Assembly (NCBI RefSeq): GCF_016464305.1
Contig: NZ_JAEIOJ010000019.1
Span: forward strand, 1 to 63,178
DNA: 63,178 nt
Reading direction: 5' to 3'
From: Umezawaea beigongshangensis
GTDB lineage: Bacteria; Actinomycetota; Actinomycetes; Mycobacteriales; Pseudonocardiaceae
The position numbers and the translations under genes are program-made. The stretch's first letter is position 1; each line of letters starts with the position of its first letter. Of the stretch, positions 33,883-40,859 are shown piece after piece. Below the pieces are notes generated by a model. The model was not told where the DNA came from, ran no database searches, and was given only the letters and a program-made list of their open reading frames with translations.

Positions 33883-35049
33883 ATGCGGGTGCTCTTCCTG
33901 TCGACACCGCAGGCCAAGGACCTCCTGCCGATGGTTCCGCTCGCATGGGCACTGCGCGCCAACGGGCACGACGTGCGGATCGCGACCTCGGGCCCCGCCC
34001 TCGCGGTGGCCGGCGGGCTCCCGGTGGTCGACTTCGGACCGGCCGACCCCGGCTCGGCGGAGGCCATGCCGGAACTCGCGCCGGGGCACCGCAAGATGGT
34101 GTGGTCGCGACTGCGCACCGTGGAGGAGGGCTGGCCGGTCCTGGGGTACGTCGCGAGCACGTTCGTCGACCCGATGTTGCGCGCCGCGCGGGAGTTCCGG
34201 CCCGACCTCGTCGTCCACTCGCAGTTGCAGGGCGCGGGACTGGTGACCGCTGCGGCGCTCGGGGTTCCGGCGGTCGAGCACGGGTTCGGCCTGCTGCGCA
34301 CGGGGCGGTTCTACGACGAGTTGGCGGGGCTGGTGCCCGCCACCCTGGACCGGCTCGGGATGTCCGCCGGCGACCTGACCGCCGTGCCGCGGGCCGTCAT
34401 CGACATCGCGCCGCCGTCGATGGTGGAGGCGCAGGAGGGCGCGTGGCCGATGCGCCACGTGCCCCACAACGGCGGGGGCGTCGTGCCCGAGGACCTGCGC
34501 ACGCGCCCGGAGGGGCGGGCGAGGGTGGCGGTGACCCTGGGATCGATGGGGCTCATCGGGCCGGACGCGGACGCGGAGGCGTTCCTCGGGCGGTTCCTGC
34601 CGCTCCTGGGCGATCTGGCCCGCCGGTCGAGGGCGGAGTTCGTGCTGATCGGCATCGACCCCTGGCACCTGGACCCGACCGGGTCCGGGGGCGGCGTGCT
34701 GTCGGGAGGGGTCAGGTGCCTGAGCGGGTGGGTGCCCCTGCGCGAACTGCTCGACGGGTGCGCCGCCATCCTGCACCAGGGTGGCGCGGGCACCACGCTG
34801 AACGCGCTGGACGCCGGCCTTCCCCAGCTCGCGGTGCCCGCGGTGGCGCCGAACTTCATGCACTCCGTGCTGCTGCAGGACCGGGGGGTCGGCCGGTGGG
34901 TGACGCCGGACGAGTTGGACGGCGAGGCGATCGAGCGGCTGCTGTCCGACGAGGGTGCGCGCGCGGCGGCGCGGGAGGTGCGGGAGGAGATGGCGGGCAT
35001 GCCAGCGCCGCTGTCGCTGGTCGAGCGCGTCGAAGCGCTGGCGCGGTGA
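33883..35049 (+). CDS. GT1-family glycosyltransferase (copy 2)
   Basis: 388 residues. The ATG at 33883 was chosen, 7 nt after GGAG; a GTG two codons upstream is also possible. N-terminal MRVLFLSTPQAKDLLPMVPL and C-terminal WVPLRELLDGCAAILHQGGAGTTLNALDAGLPQLAVP (about 285-325), with the HQGGxGT NDP-binding loop of antibiotic glycosyltransferases. It is the second GT of the cluster, so two glycosylations, or a cooperating pair, are expected. Upstream is an AT-rich stretch (CACTATAGACTTTTCC) that may hold the promoter. Confidence 0.9.
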   Translation: MRVLFLSTPQAKDLLPMVPLAWALRANGHDVRIATSGPALAVAGGLPVVDFGPADPGSAEAMPELAPGHRKMVWSRLRTVEEGWPVLGYVASTFVDPMLRAAREFRPDLVVHSQLQGAGLVTAAALGVPAVEHGFGLLRTGRFYDELAGLVPATLDRLGMSAGDLTAVPRAVIDIAPPSMVEAQEGAWPMRHVPHNGGGVVPEDLRTRPEGRARVAVTLGSMGLIGPDADAEAFLGRFLPLLGDLARRSRAEFVLIGIDPWHLDPTGSGGGVLSGGVRCLSGWVPLRELLDGCAAILHQGGAGTTLNALDAGLPQLAVPAVAPNFMHSVLLQDRGVGRWVTPDELDGEAIERLLSDEGARAAAREVREEMAGMPAPLSLVERVEALAR

Positions 35050-35089
35050 ACGCGCCGGGTCGTTCGGCGGAGCCCGCACCTGCATGCTG

Positions 35090-35118
35090 TTGAAGTTATA
35101 TACTCATGCTGGTATGTT
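35090..35118 (+). promoter_or_regulatory. Sigma70-like promoter of the double-SRPBCC gene
   Basis: TTGAAG (35090-35095), a 17-bp spacer, then TATGTT (35113-35118). The same TATGTT -10 is used before the exporter operon at 27017, which suggests both self-protection candidates share a promoter class. Confidence 0.6.
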
Positions 35119-35165
35119 CGGGTGACCCCAGTTCTGCCCGATCGACACGTGAAGGAGAAGGTCCG

Positions 35166-36029
35166 GTGAAGGACGTTGCGCTGCTGACTGTCGACGGCCG
35201 GTCTCAACTGCGTATGGAGCGCCACCTCCGCCACCCGCCGGAGAAGGTCTGGAGCGCCTTGACCGACCCGGAGCACATCGGCAGGTGGTACCCCTTCCCG
35301 GCCGTCGAGCTGGACCTGAGGGAGGGGGGCAAGGTCGGCTTCGACGCCGGCGACGGCTCGACCTTCGAGGGCGTGATCACCGAGGTCGACCCGCCGAAGG
35401 TCTTCGCCTTCCGGGAGGAGGACGACCTCCTGCGCTTCGAGATCACGCCGGAGGAGGGCGGAACCCTGCTCGTCTTCTCCCACACCTTCGACGACCGCCC
35501 GGCGTCGGCGAGCAACGCCTCGGGGTGGACCGACTGCCTCGACGCCCTGGAGCAGGTCGTCGAGGGCCGGGACGACATCCGGGTCGACAACGACTCCGTC
35601 GCGCTGCACGAGCGGCTGGTCAAGGAGTTCGGTCTCGACCAGGGCTCCGCCGAGACCACCGCGGCCGGGTGGACCGTGCGCTACGAGCGCCAGCTGCGCG
35701 TGCCCGCCGACGAGGTCTGGGCCGAGCTCTCCGGCTCGGACGCGGTCAGCGTCGGTGGCGCGGTGCCGTCCGGGTTCGCGCACCCCGGCCTGTCCGCCAC
35801 CGAGGTGACCGCCGTGACCGAGTCCGAGCGGGTCGAGTTCGAGTGGCTGAACGACGGCAAGCCCGCTGGCACCGTGCGCTACGAGTTCCAGCCGGGCAAC
35901 GGCGGCGCGCGCATGACGGTCGTGCAGACCGGCGAGCCCGGCTCCGAGGTCCTGCGCGACCCGGCGCTGCGCGCGTGGCACGACCACGTCGAGGGCGTGG
36001 CCGACGAGCTGTTCAAGGCGCGCGCCTGA
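35166..36029 (+). CDS. Tandem SRPBCC (AHSA1/START-like) protein, possible self-resistance protein
   Basis: 287 residues, GTG behind AAGGAG. Two SRPBCC domains in a row: the first opens RMERHLRHPPEKVWSALTDP with HIGRWYPFPAVELDLREGG (about 17-150); the second opens RYERQLRVPADEVWAELSGS (about 173-287) and ends with a C-terminal helix WHDHVEGVADELFKARA. The fold has a deep hydrophobic cavity. In calicheamicin producers CalC and relatives of this superfamily give self-resistance by binding or being cleaved by the drug; others are cyclases or stress proteins. Double-domain versions are less common. No catalytic motif is evident, so a ligand-sequestering role is inferred. Confidence 0.8.
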   Translation: MKDVALLTVDGRSQLRMERHLRHPPEKVWSALTDPEHIGRWYPFPAVELDLREGGKVGFDAGDGSTFEGVITEVDPPKVFAFREEDDLLRFEITPEEGGTLLVFSHTFDDRPASASNASGWTDCLDALEQVVEGRDDIRVDNDSVALHERLVKEFGLDQGSAETTAAGWTVRYERQLRVPADEVWAELSGSDAVSVGGAVPSGFAHPGLSATEVTAVTESERVEFEWLNDGKPAGTVRYEFQPGNGGARMTVVQTGEPGSEVLRDPALRAWHDHVEGVADELFKARA

Positions 36030-36036
36030 GGTTCCT

Positions 36037-36065
36037 CCGGCGCGGGGCGCACCGCCTCGCGCCGG
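36037..36065. terminator. Bidirectional hairpin terminator
   Basis: CCGGCGCG and CGCGCCGG pair perfectly around a 13-nt loop between the convergent SRPBCC and DUF885 genes. Confidence 0.55.
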
Positions 36066-36090
36066 GGGCCGCCTCGGGGACGCTCGACTT

Positions 36091-37284
36091 TCAGGGCACG
36101 AGGTCCGCGGGAACCAGGGGCTCGTCCAGCAACCTGCGGTAGCGCGTGGCCACCGACTGCTCCTCCGGGCGCGCGTCGAGCCAGGCGCGCACCCGTCGCG
36201 AGCCCTCGACGTAGGTGGTCGTGTAGGCCCGCCACAGCGGATCGGTCAGGAACCGCACCGCGTGTTCGGCCCGCCGCTCGTCCACGAGCATCCAGCGCCG
36301 GAGGTAGGTCACCACGTCCTCGGGGGCGGCCCCGCGGTCGTGCAGCAGGACGGCGGCGTCCTGCCGCGCGGCCATCAGCAGCGTGGTGCGGCTCAGCATG
36401 AGCTGTGACAGCTCGCCGTCCATCACGAGGCCAAGCTCCGCCAGCAGGTCCTGCGTCCACCGGCCCCAGTCCTGGCCGAGCACGGCGGGCAGGGCCGCTT
36501 CCGCGATGCCCTCCGCCATCAGGCACTGCGGTGTGTTGACCAGGGCGATGGTCTGCTCGCCGTGTCCCTGCTCGTGCACCAGCACCCGCTCCTTGCGGCA
36601 GTGCTCGGCGTGGTGCCCCGGGTACGCCTCGTGGGTCACCAGCAGCGGCAGGGCCGCCATGCGGTGCCGCACGTCCGCGTTGAGCGTGATGGTGGAGCGG
36701 AACCCGCCCCGGTAGCGGTTGAAGGCGTTCCACGGCCGGTCGGTGACCGCCTCGTACTCGACCGACTCGTCCTCGGGCAGGTCGAACAGCGCGCGGGCAC
36801 GGGTGCGCAGCTCCTCCGAGACCGCCTGGGTCGCGCGCAGCAGGTCGCCGCGCGGGACGCGGTCGTGCTCCTGGAAGGCGGTGACGCGCTCGTGCAGCGG
36901 CGCGGAGCCGGGCAGGAGCGCGGAGATCTCGTCGTGGATCGCGGCGTAGACCTCGACGTCGGTCAGCTCGACGTCCACGTCGAAGTAGCACCGGACCTCC
37001 TCCAGGAACGGCACCTCGACGCCGGCGAGCCGGTCCGCCGCGCAGGCCAGCGCGCCGAGCTGGCCGTCGAGGAAGCGCCGCCGCGCCTCGGACAGGTCGC
37101 CGGAGGCGAGTTCCGCGCGCAGCGCCCGCGCGGACGCCGCGAGCACCGCCGGGTCGGCGAGCGGCTCGTCGTCCACCTGGCGGCTCAGTTCCGGGTCGCC
37201 GAACCAGCAGTCCACGAAGCCGTCGACGAGGCGGCCGAGCCGCAGCCCGAGCAGCAGGTAGTCCCGTACGAGCGATTCGCCCAT
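36091..37284 (-). CDS. DUF885 metallopeptidase-like protein (HExxH-type)
   Basis: 397 residues from the ATG at 37284, 4 nt after AGGAGG (a GTG precedes by one codon). The motif VTHEAYPGHHAEHCRKERV (about 232) carries the HEAYPGHH zinc site of DUF885, and LMAEGIAEAALPAVLG supplies the downstream Glu. Normal DUF885 proteins are around 550 residues and often exported; this one is about 150 shorter at the N-terminus and has no signal peptide. It may be an aminopeptidase or carboxypeptidase acting inside the cell. In a cluster of this type it could remove a protecting amino acid or peptide, but that is inference. Confidence 0.82.
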   Translation of the reverse strand: MGESLVRDYLLLGLRLGRLVDGFVDCWFGDPELSRQVDDEPLADPAVLAASARALRAELASGDLSEARRRFLDGQLGALACAADRLAGVEVPFLEEVRCYFDVDVELTDVEVYAAIHDEISALLPGSAPLHERVTAFQEHDRVPRGDLLRATQAVSEELRTRARALFDLPEDESVEYEAVTDRPWNAFNRYRGGFRSTITLNADVRHRMAALPLLVTHEAYPGHHAEHCRKERVLVHEQGHGEQTIALVNTPQCLMAEGIAEAALPAVLGQDWGRWTQDLLAELGLVMDGELSQLMLSRTTLLMAARQDAAVLLHDRGAAPEDVVTYLRRWMLVDERRAEHAVRFLTDPLWRAYTTTYVEGSRRVRAWLDARPEEQSVATRYRRLLDEPLVPADLVP

Positions 37285-37298
37285 CACACCTCCTATTA

Positions 37299-37323
37299 AC
37301 TATCTGATAGTAAAGTACATGGC
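37299..37323 (+). promoter_or_regulatory. Palindrome and promoter for a probable leaderless mRNA
   Basis: ACTATCTGATAGT (37299-37311) is a perfect dyad, overlapped by TAGTAAAGT (37308-37316). With TAAAGT as -10 and only 7 nt before the ATG at 37324, transcription would begin at or next to the start codon. No ribosome site is seen. The gap is divergent with the DUF885 gene. Confidence 0.55.
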
Positions 37324-38040
37324 ATGGGATACGGGAGGAAGCACGCCGAGCTGTACGACGTGGTGTTCGCGGACAGGGGCAAGGACTGGGCGGCCGAGGC
37401 GGCCGCGGTGACCGAAGAGGTGCGGCGCCGCAACCCCGGTGCGGCGTCTCTGCTGGACGTCGCGTGCGGCACCGGCGCGCACCTCGCGGCGTTCGCGGAG
37501 CACTTCGCGCACGTGGAGGGCGTCGAGCCCGCCGCGGCCATGCGGGAGGTGGCCGAGGAGCGGTTGCCCGGACTCGTCGTGCACCCGCACGACATGCGGG
37601 CGGTGTCGGCCGGTCGCGAGTTCGACGCCGTCACGTGCATGTTCTTCGCGATCACGTACATGCCGACGCCGGACGACCTGGCCACGGCGGTCGCGGCCAT
37701 GGCGCGGCACCTCGCGCCGGGCGGCGTGCTGGTGGTGGAGCCCTGGTGGTTCGAGGACCGGTTCATCGACGGGTACGTGGGTGGCCACCTGGTCAAGCAG
37801 GAGGGGCGCGTGATCGCACGGCTCACCCGTTCGGTGCGCGAGGGCGACCGCGTCCGCATGACGATCCGGTTCGTCGTCGCCGACGCGAACGGCGTCGACG
37901 AGTTCACCGAGACCGAGGTGGTGTCCCTGTTCACCGAGGACGACTACCACCGGGCCTTCGCGCTGGCGGGCCTGGTCGGGGAGTACCTGGCGGGGTGGTG
38001 CGGTGGAACCGGGCTGTTCGTGGCGCAACGTCCGAGGTAA
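37324..38040 (+). CDS. DesVI/TylM1/SpnS-like aminosugar N-methyltransferase (copy 2)
   Basis: 238 residues. Paralogue of the 33088 product with the same landmarks: MGYGRKHAELYDVVFADRG, SLLDVACGTGAHLAAFAEHF, VHPHDMRAVSAGREFDAVTC, HLAPGGVLVVEPWWFEDRF and EGDRVRMTI. It appears to be translated from a leaderless message. Its TAA stop overlaps the operator dyad at 38039, so transcription of the next gene starts right at its end. It could perform the second N-methylation or act on another amine. Confidence 0.88.
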   Translation: MGYGRKHAELYDVVFADRGKDWAAEAAAVTEEVRRRNPGAASLLDVACGTGAHLAAFAEHFAHVEGVEPAAAMREVAEERLPGLVVHPHDMRAVSAGREFDAVTCMFFAITYMPTPDDLATAVAAMARHLAPGGVLVVEPWWFEDRFIDGYVGGHLVKQEGRVIARLTRSVREGDRVRMTIRFVVADANGVDEFTETEVVSLFTEDDYHRAFALAGLVGEYLAGWCGGTGLFVAQRPR

Positions 38041-38055
38041 CTTGAAAAACAAGTT
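38039..38055. promoter_or_regulatory. Shared dyad operator/promoter (perfect ACTT-N7-AAGT)
   Basis: AACTTG-AAAAA-CAAGTT is a perfect dyad with 6-bp arms, 25 bp upstream of the GTG at 38081, and 15 of 16 bases match the site before the sulfur operon at 8084. It is followed by a T-rich stretch (GTTTTTGTGG). Confidence 0.65.
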
Positions 38056-38080
38056 GTTTTTGTGGACGTGAGGAGACGCG

Positions 38081-39577
38081 GTGAGCACCAGCGCCCCCCA
38101 GGGCACCACCGGCACGACGACCGGCACCCGCACCCTGACCTTCCTCGGTCCCGACGACCCCGACCACCTCGACCCGGACAGCGCACACCACGTCCGGCCC
38201 GGCCAGGTGCTGCGCGTGCTGTCGCGCACCCTGTTCGCCGTGCCCGTTGTCGAGGACGTGGCTGACCCGGACCGGGTCTTCGTGCCGGTCCCGGACGTCG
38301 CGGAGACCGTGCCGACGCAGGACAACGGTGGCCTCACCGCCGACCTGCTCACGTGCGTGGTGCGGCTGCGGCCCGGCGTGCGGTGGGACACCGAGCCGCC
38401 GCGCGAGGTCACCGCCCACGACTTCGTGCGCGGCCTGCGGCGGATGACCGACCCCGCGCACGCGGGCGACGTGGCCGGGTTCTTCGGCGACACCGTGCGC
38501 GAGGTCCGCGCAGAGGACGACCGCACCCTCGTGTTCCACCTGCGTCGACCCGCCAACGACCTGGTGAACCTGCTGTCCACCGGCTGCGCGACCGCGCTGC
38601 CCGAGCCGCACGAGGGCGAACGCGCCAACGGCCCGTACCGCGTCGCGTCCGCCTCGGCGGAGGAGGTGGTGCTGGAGCCCAACCCGGTGTGGGACCAGGA
38701 CACGGACGCGGTTCGCCGGGTCGAAGCGGACCGGATCGTCGTGCGCCGGCACGGCACCGCCGCGGACAGCGACCCCGCGTGGCAGTTCGGCATCGTGTCG
38801 TGGGGGAGGGACGCGGCTCTGCCGTGCCCCGGCTACACCCTCAACCCCTACTTGGCGCTGAACCTGCGCAGCCCCAACCAGGACGGCGCGCTCGCGAGCC
38901 TGCGCGTGCGGCAGGCGATCGGGTACGCCGTGGACAAGGTGGCGGTCCGCGACGTCTTCGCCGCCCTTCCCGGCGTGACGGCCGTGACCGCGCACTCCGT
39001 GGTGCCGCCCGGCGCTCTCGGCCACTCGAAGTACGACCCGTACCCCACGCCCGGCGACCGCGGCGACCCCGGGAAGTCCCGTGCCCTGCTCGCCGACGCC
39101 GGCTTCGCCGACGGACTGCGTCTGGTGATGGCCGTGCGGGACTCCGAACTGCACAGGAACGTGTTCAGCGCCTTCGAATCCGCTCTGAGCCGAGCGGGGA
39201 TCGAACTGGTGCCGAAGTTCGTCTCCACCGGCGAGTTCTACGCCGGCCTGATGTTCGACCGGGACGCGGGCGAGGCGGGGGAGTGGGACGTCGCCGCGCC
39301 CGGCTGGACCCCGGACTGGCACGGCAACAACAACCGCTCGGTGATGGTGCAGGTGCTGCGCGGCGCCGGCAACTACGGCGGGTACGACAACCCGCGACTG
39401 GACGTGCTCGTGGAGCGCGCCCTGGGGGCGGTGAGCCTGCCCAGGGCCGCCCTGCTGTGGCACCAGGCGAACATCATGGCCATGACCGACCTGCCGGTGA
39501 TCCCGGTGGTGGCCATGGCGTGCCGCTGCTGCGCCGCGCGCACGGGCGCCGCGGGTCGCTGGCCCGAAAGGACCTGA
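38081..39577 (+). CDS. Family-5 solute-binding-protein homologue without signal peptide (copy 2)
   Basis: 498 residues, GTG behind GAGGAG. Paralogue of the 22580 product: RTLTFLGPDDPDHLDPDS, CVVRLRPGVRWDTEPPREVT, CPGYTLNPYLALNLRSPNQD, DPYPTPGDRGDPGKSRALLA and GWTPDWHGNNNRSVMVQ. The N-terminus is hydrophilic (Thr/Gly-rich), with no signal peptide or lipobox. The C-terminus ends in an unusual basic Cys-containing tail (ACRCCAARTGAAGRWPERT), shorter than copy 1 by about 60 residues, which may be the result of a frameshift or a natural truncation. It is the last gene of the cluster-like region. Confidence 0.82.
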   Translation: MSTSAPQGTTGTTTGTRTLTFLGPDDPDHLDPDSAHHVRPGQVLRVLSRTLFAVPVVEDVADPDRVFVPVPDVAETVPTQDNGGLTADLLTCVVRLRPGVRWDTEPPREVTAHDFVRGLRRMTDPAHAGDVAGFFGDTVREVRAEDDRTLVFHLRRPANDLVNLLSTGCATALPEPHEGERANGPYRVASASAEEVVLEPNPVWDQDTDAVRRVEADRIVVRRHGTAADSDPAWQFGIVSWGRDAALPCPGYTLNPYLALNLRSPNQDGALASLRVRQAIGYAVDKVAVRDVFAALPGVTAVTAHSVVPPGALGHSKYDPYPTPGDRGDPGKSRALLADAGFADGLRLVMAVRDSELHRNVFSAFESALSRAGIELVPKFVSTGEFYAGLMFDRDAGEAGEWDVAAPGWTPDWHGNNNRSVMVQVLRGAGNYGGYDNPRLDVLVERALGAVSLPRAALLWHQANIMAMTDLPVIPVVAMACRCCAARTGAAGRWPERT

Positions 39578-39626
39578 AGCCGTCCGTGCCGGGTGCAGCA
39601 CCGGGAGTCGGGCGGAGCGGACGGCT
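39578..39626 (+). terminator. Hairpin terminator at the right end of the cluster
   Basis: AGCCGTCCG and CGGACGGCT are perfect 9-bp arms right after the stop at 39577, with GGTGCAGCACC forming a second stem inside the loop. Confidence 0.55.
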
Positions 39627-39736
39627 CGTGGTCGGCAGGCGCACCGCTGGCCCGCCGAGGTGTCGGCACATCGGCCACCGGTGCACGCACCATCAGCCCG
39701 AACGTCGCCTTCGGCTCTGGACGGTGTGAACAACTA

Positions 39737-40146
39737 ACCCAGACCGTCGGTCAGGGCCTTCAGATCGGTGTCCCGACCGGCGACGTCCCCGGCGGTCACG
39801 GGGGTCACCCCGCCGGGGGACACGTCCGGTCGACCAGCCCAGTTCACGATCTCCAACTGCGGTGCGGGGCAGCCGTCCCTGTCGGATGTGGTTGATGCAG
39901 ACCAGTCGAGACCGGCCCGGTGGAAGTGGGGTGCGATGACGAGCCGCTGGTCGGACAGCGCCGGCACCGGCCGTACGAGCAGTCGTCGGTGGCGTGAGCG
40001 CACGTGCCGGGGTTCCGGTCGGCGGCCTGCATCTCCCGGCTGGTGCTGACCGACACGTCCGAGGCGGCCTCGACCCGTGCCGCCCAGTCGGTCTGCGCCG
40101 TCATGACCGTCGCGTCCAGCACGTGGGCGACGTCCTCGCGGGTGCT
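39737..40146 (-). pseudogene. Possible frameshifted relic of a small unknown gene
   Basis: Two minus-strand frames look like consecutive halves of one protein. The upstream half reads REDVAHVLDATVMTAQTDWA then STSREMQAADRNPGTCAHAT; the downstream half, in another frame, reads ALSDQRLVIAPHFHRAGLDW then PAPQLEIVNWAGRPDVSPGG and ends ALTDGLG. The shift would be near 39980. No family recognised. The rest of 39627-40203 shows no other gene. Confidence 0.3.
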
Positions 40147-40148
40147 CA

Positions 40149-40197
40149 CCGGGTACCCGGACACCGGGTACCCGGACACCGGGTACCCGGTGTCCGG
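40149..40197. repeat. 15-bp palindromic tandem repeat with 26-bp perfect dyad
   Basis: Three copies of CCGGGTACCCGGACA, the last ending in TGT so that 40172-40197 becomes a 26-bp perfect palindrome centred on GGGTACCC. It abuts the stop of the TetR gene at 40204, so it could act as its terminator. Confidence 0.7.
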
Positions 40198-40203
40198 GTG
40201 GAT

Positions 40204-40776
40204 TCAGTCGAGGGAGGAGATGGCCGCGCGCAGTTCGCCGAGTTTCAGGCGGAGCAGTGCGGTCAGTTCCTGGTCGCACGAGGGATCGACCCAGCACGCG
40301 TAGGCGTCGGTGAAGGCGAGGACGCCCAGCCAGGCGGCCAGCCCGGCCGCCGGTTCGGCGATGCCGCGCCGGCGCAGCGCCAGCGCCATGGCGTCGGCGA
40401 AGGAGTGGTGCTTGAGTGCCTCCCGCTCCCGCAGGTCGCTGTTGTTCTCGACGACGGCGCGCAGGACGGGGCCGATCGCGCGCAGCTCGGGGGTGAAGTT
40501 GCCCGCCGCCGCCTCCAGGCCGGCCGCGACAGCGGTCAGTGGCGTCGCCTCGTCGGGCGCGGCGTCGATCCCGCTGGCCAGCAGCTCGCACAGCACGTCC
40601 TGGCCGGCGAAGAGCACTTCCCTCTTGTCCGGGAAGTGCCTGAAGAAGGTGCTCTTGGTCAGGCCGGCCCGCTGGGCGATCTGCACGACGGTGGTGCTGT
40701 CGTAACCGTGCTCGTCGAACAGTTCCGCGGCGGCGCGTACAAGTCGTTCCCGCGCTCGCGGCTCCCAGCGGCTCAT
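40204..40776 (-). CDS. TetR-family repressor
   Basis: 190 residues from the ATG at 40776. HTH region RARERLVRAAAELFDEHGYD with TTVVQIAQRAGLTKSTFFRH and FPDKREVLFA is typical TetR. The C-terminal ligand domain is compact. It is divergent from the SDR gene, and the shared gap contains twin perfect GGGAC-N3-GTCCC dyads, so it almost surely represses both itself and that gene. Confidence 0.92.
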   Translation of the reverse strand: MSRWEPRARERLVRAAAELFDEHGYDSTTVVQIAQRAGLTKSTFFRHFPDKREVLFAGQDVLCELLASGIDAAPDEATPLTAVAAGLEAAAGNFTPELRAIGPVLRAVVENNSDLREREALKHHSFADAMALALRRRGIAEPAAGLAAWLGVLAFTDAYACWVDPSCDQELTALLRLKLGELRAAISSLD

Positions 40777-40794
40777 GCGCCCAGGATAGGCGAT

Positions 40795-40839
40795 GGGACT
40801 TGGTCCCATCACTGTGCTACGTTGACGGGACCAAGTCCC
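40795..40839. promoter_or_regulatory. Twin TetR operators
   Basis: GGGACTTGGTCCC (40795-40807) and its exact reverse complement GGGACCAAGTCCC (40827-40839), 32 bp start to start (about three helical turns), each followed by ATCACTG. They fill the gap between the divergent TetR and SDR genes. Confidence 0.8.
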
Positions 40840-40859
40840 ATCACTGGAAAGAGCGACTC

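Noticed and set aside
2126-39626. An enediyne cluster, because of CalE6-like, CalC-like and thiol-related genes.
   Set aside because: No enediyne PKS or its E3/E4/E5-type accessory genes are in the window, so only individual resemblances can be claimed.
40149-40197. Could the short tandem repeat be a CRISPR array?
   Set aside because: The repeats are contiguous with no spacers and no cas genes are present.
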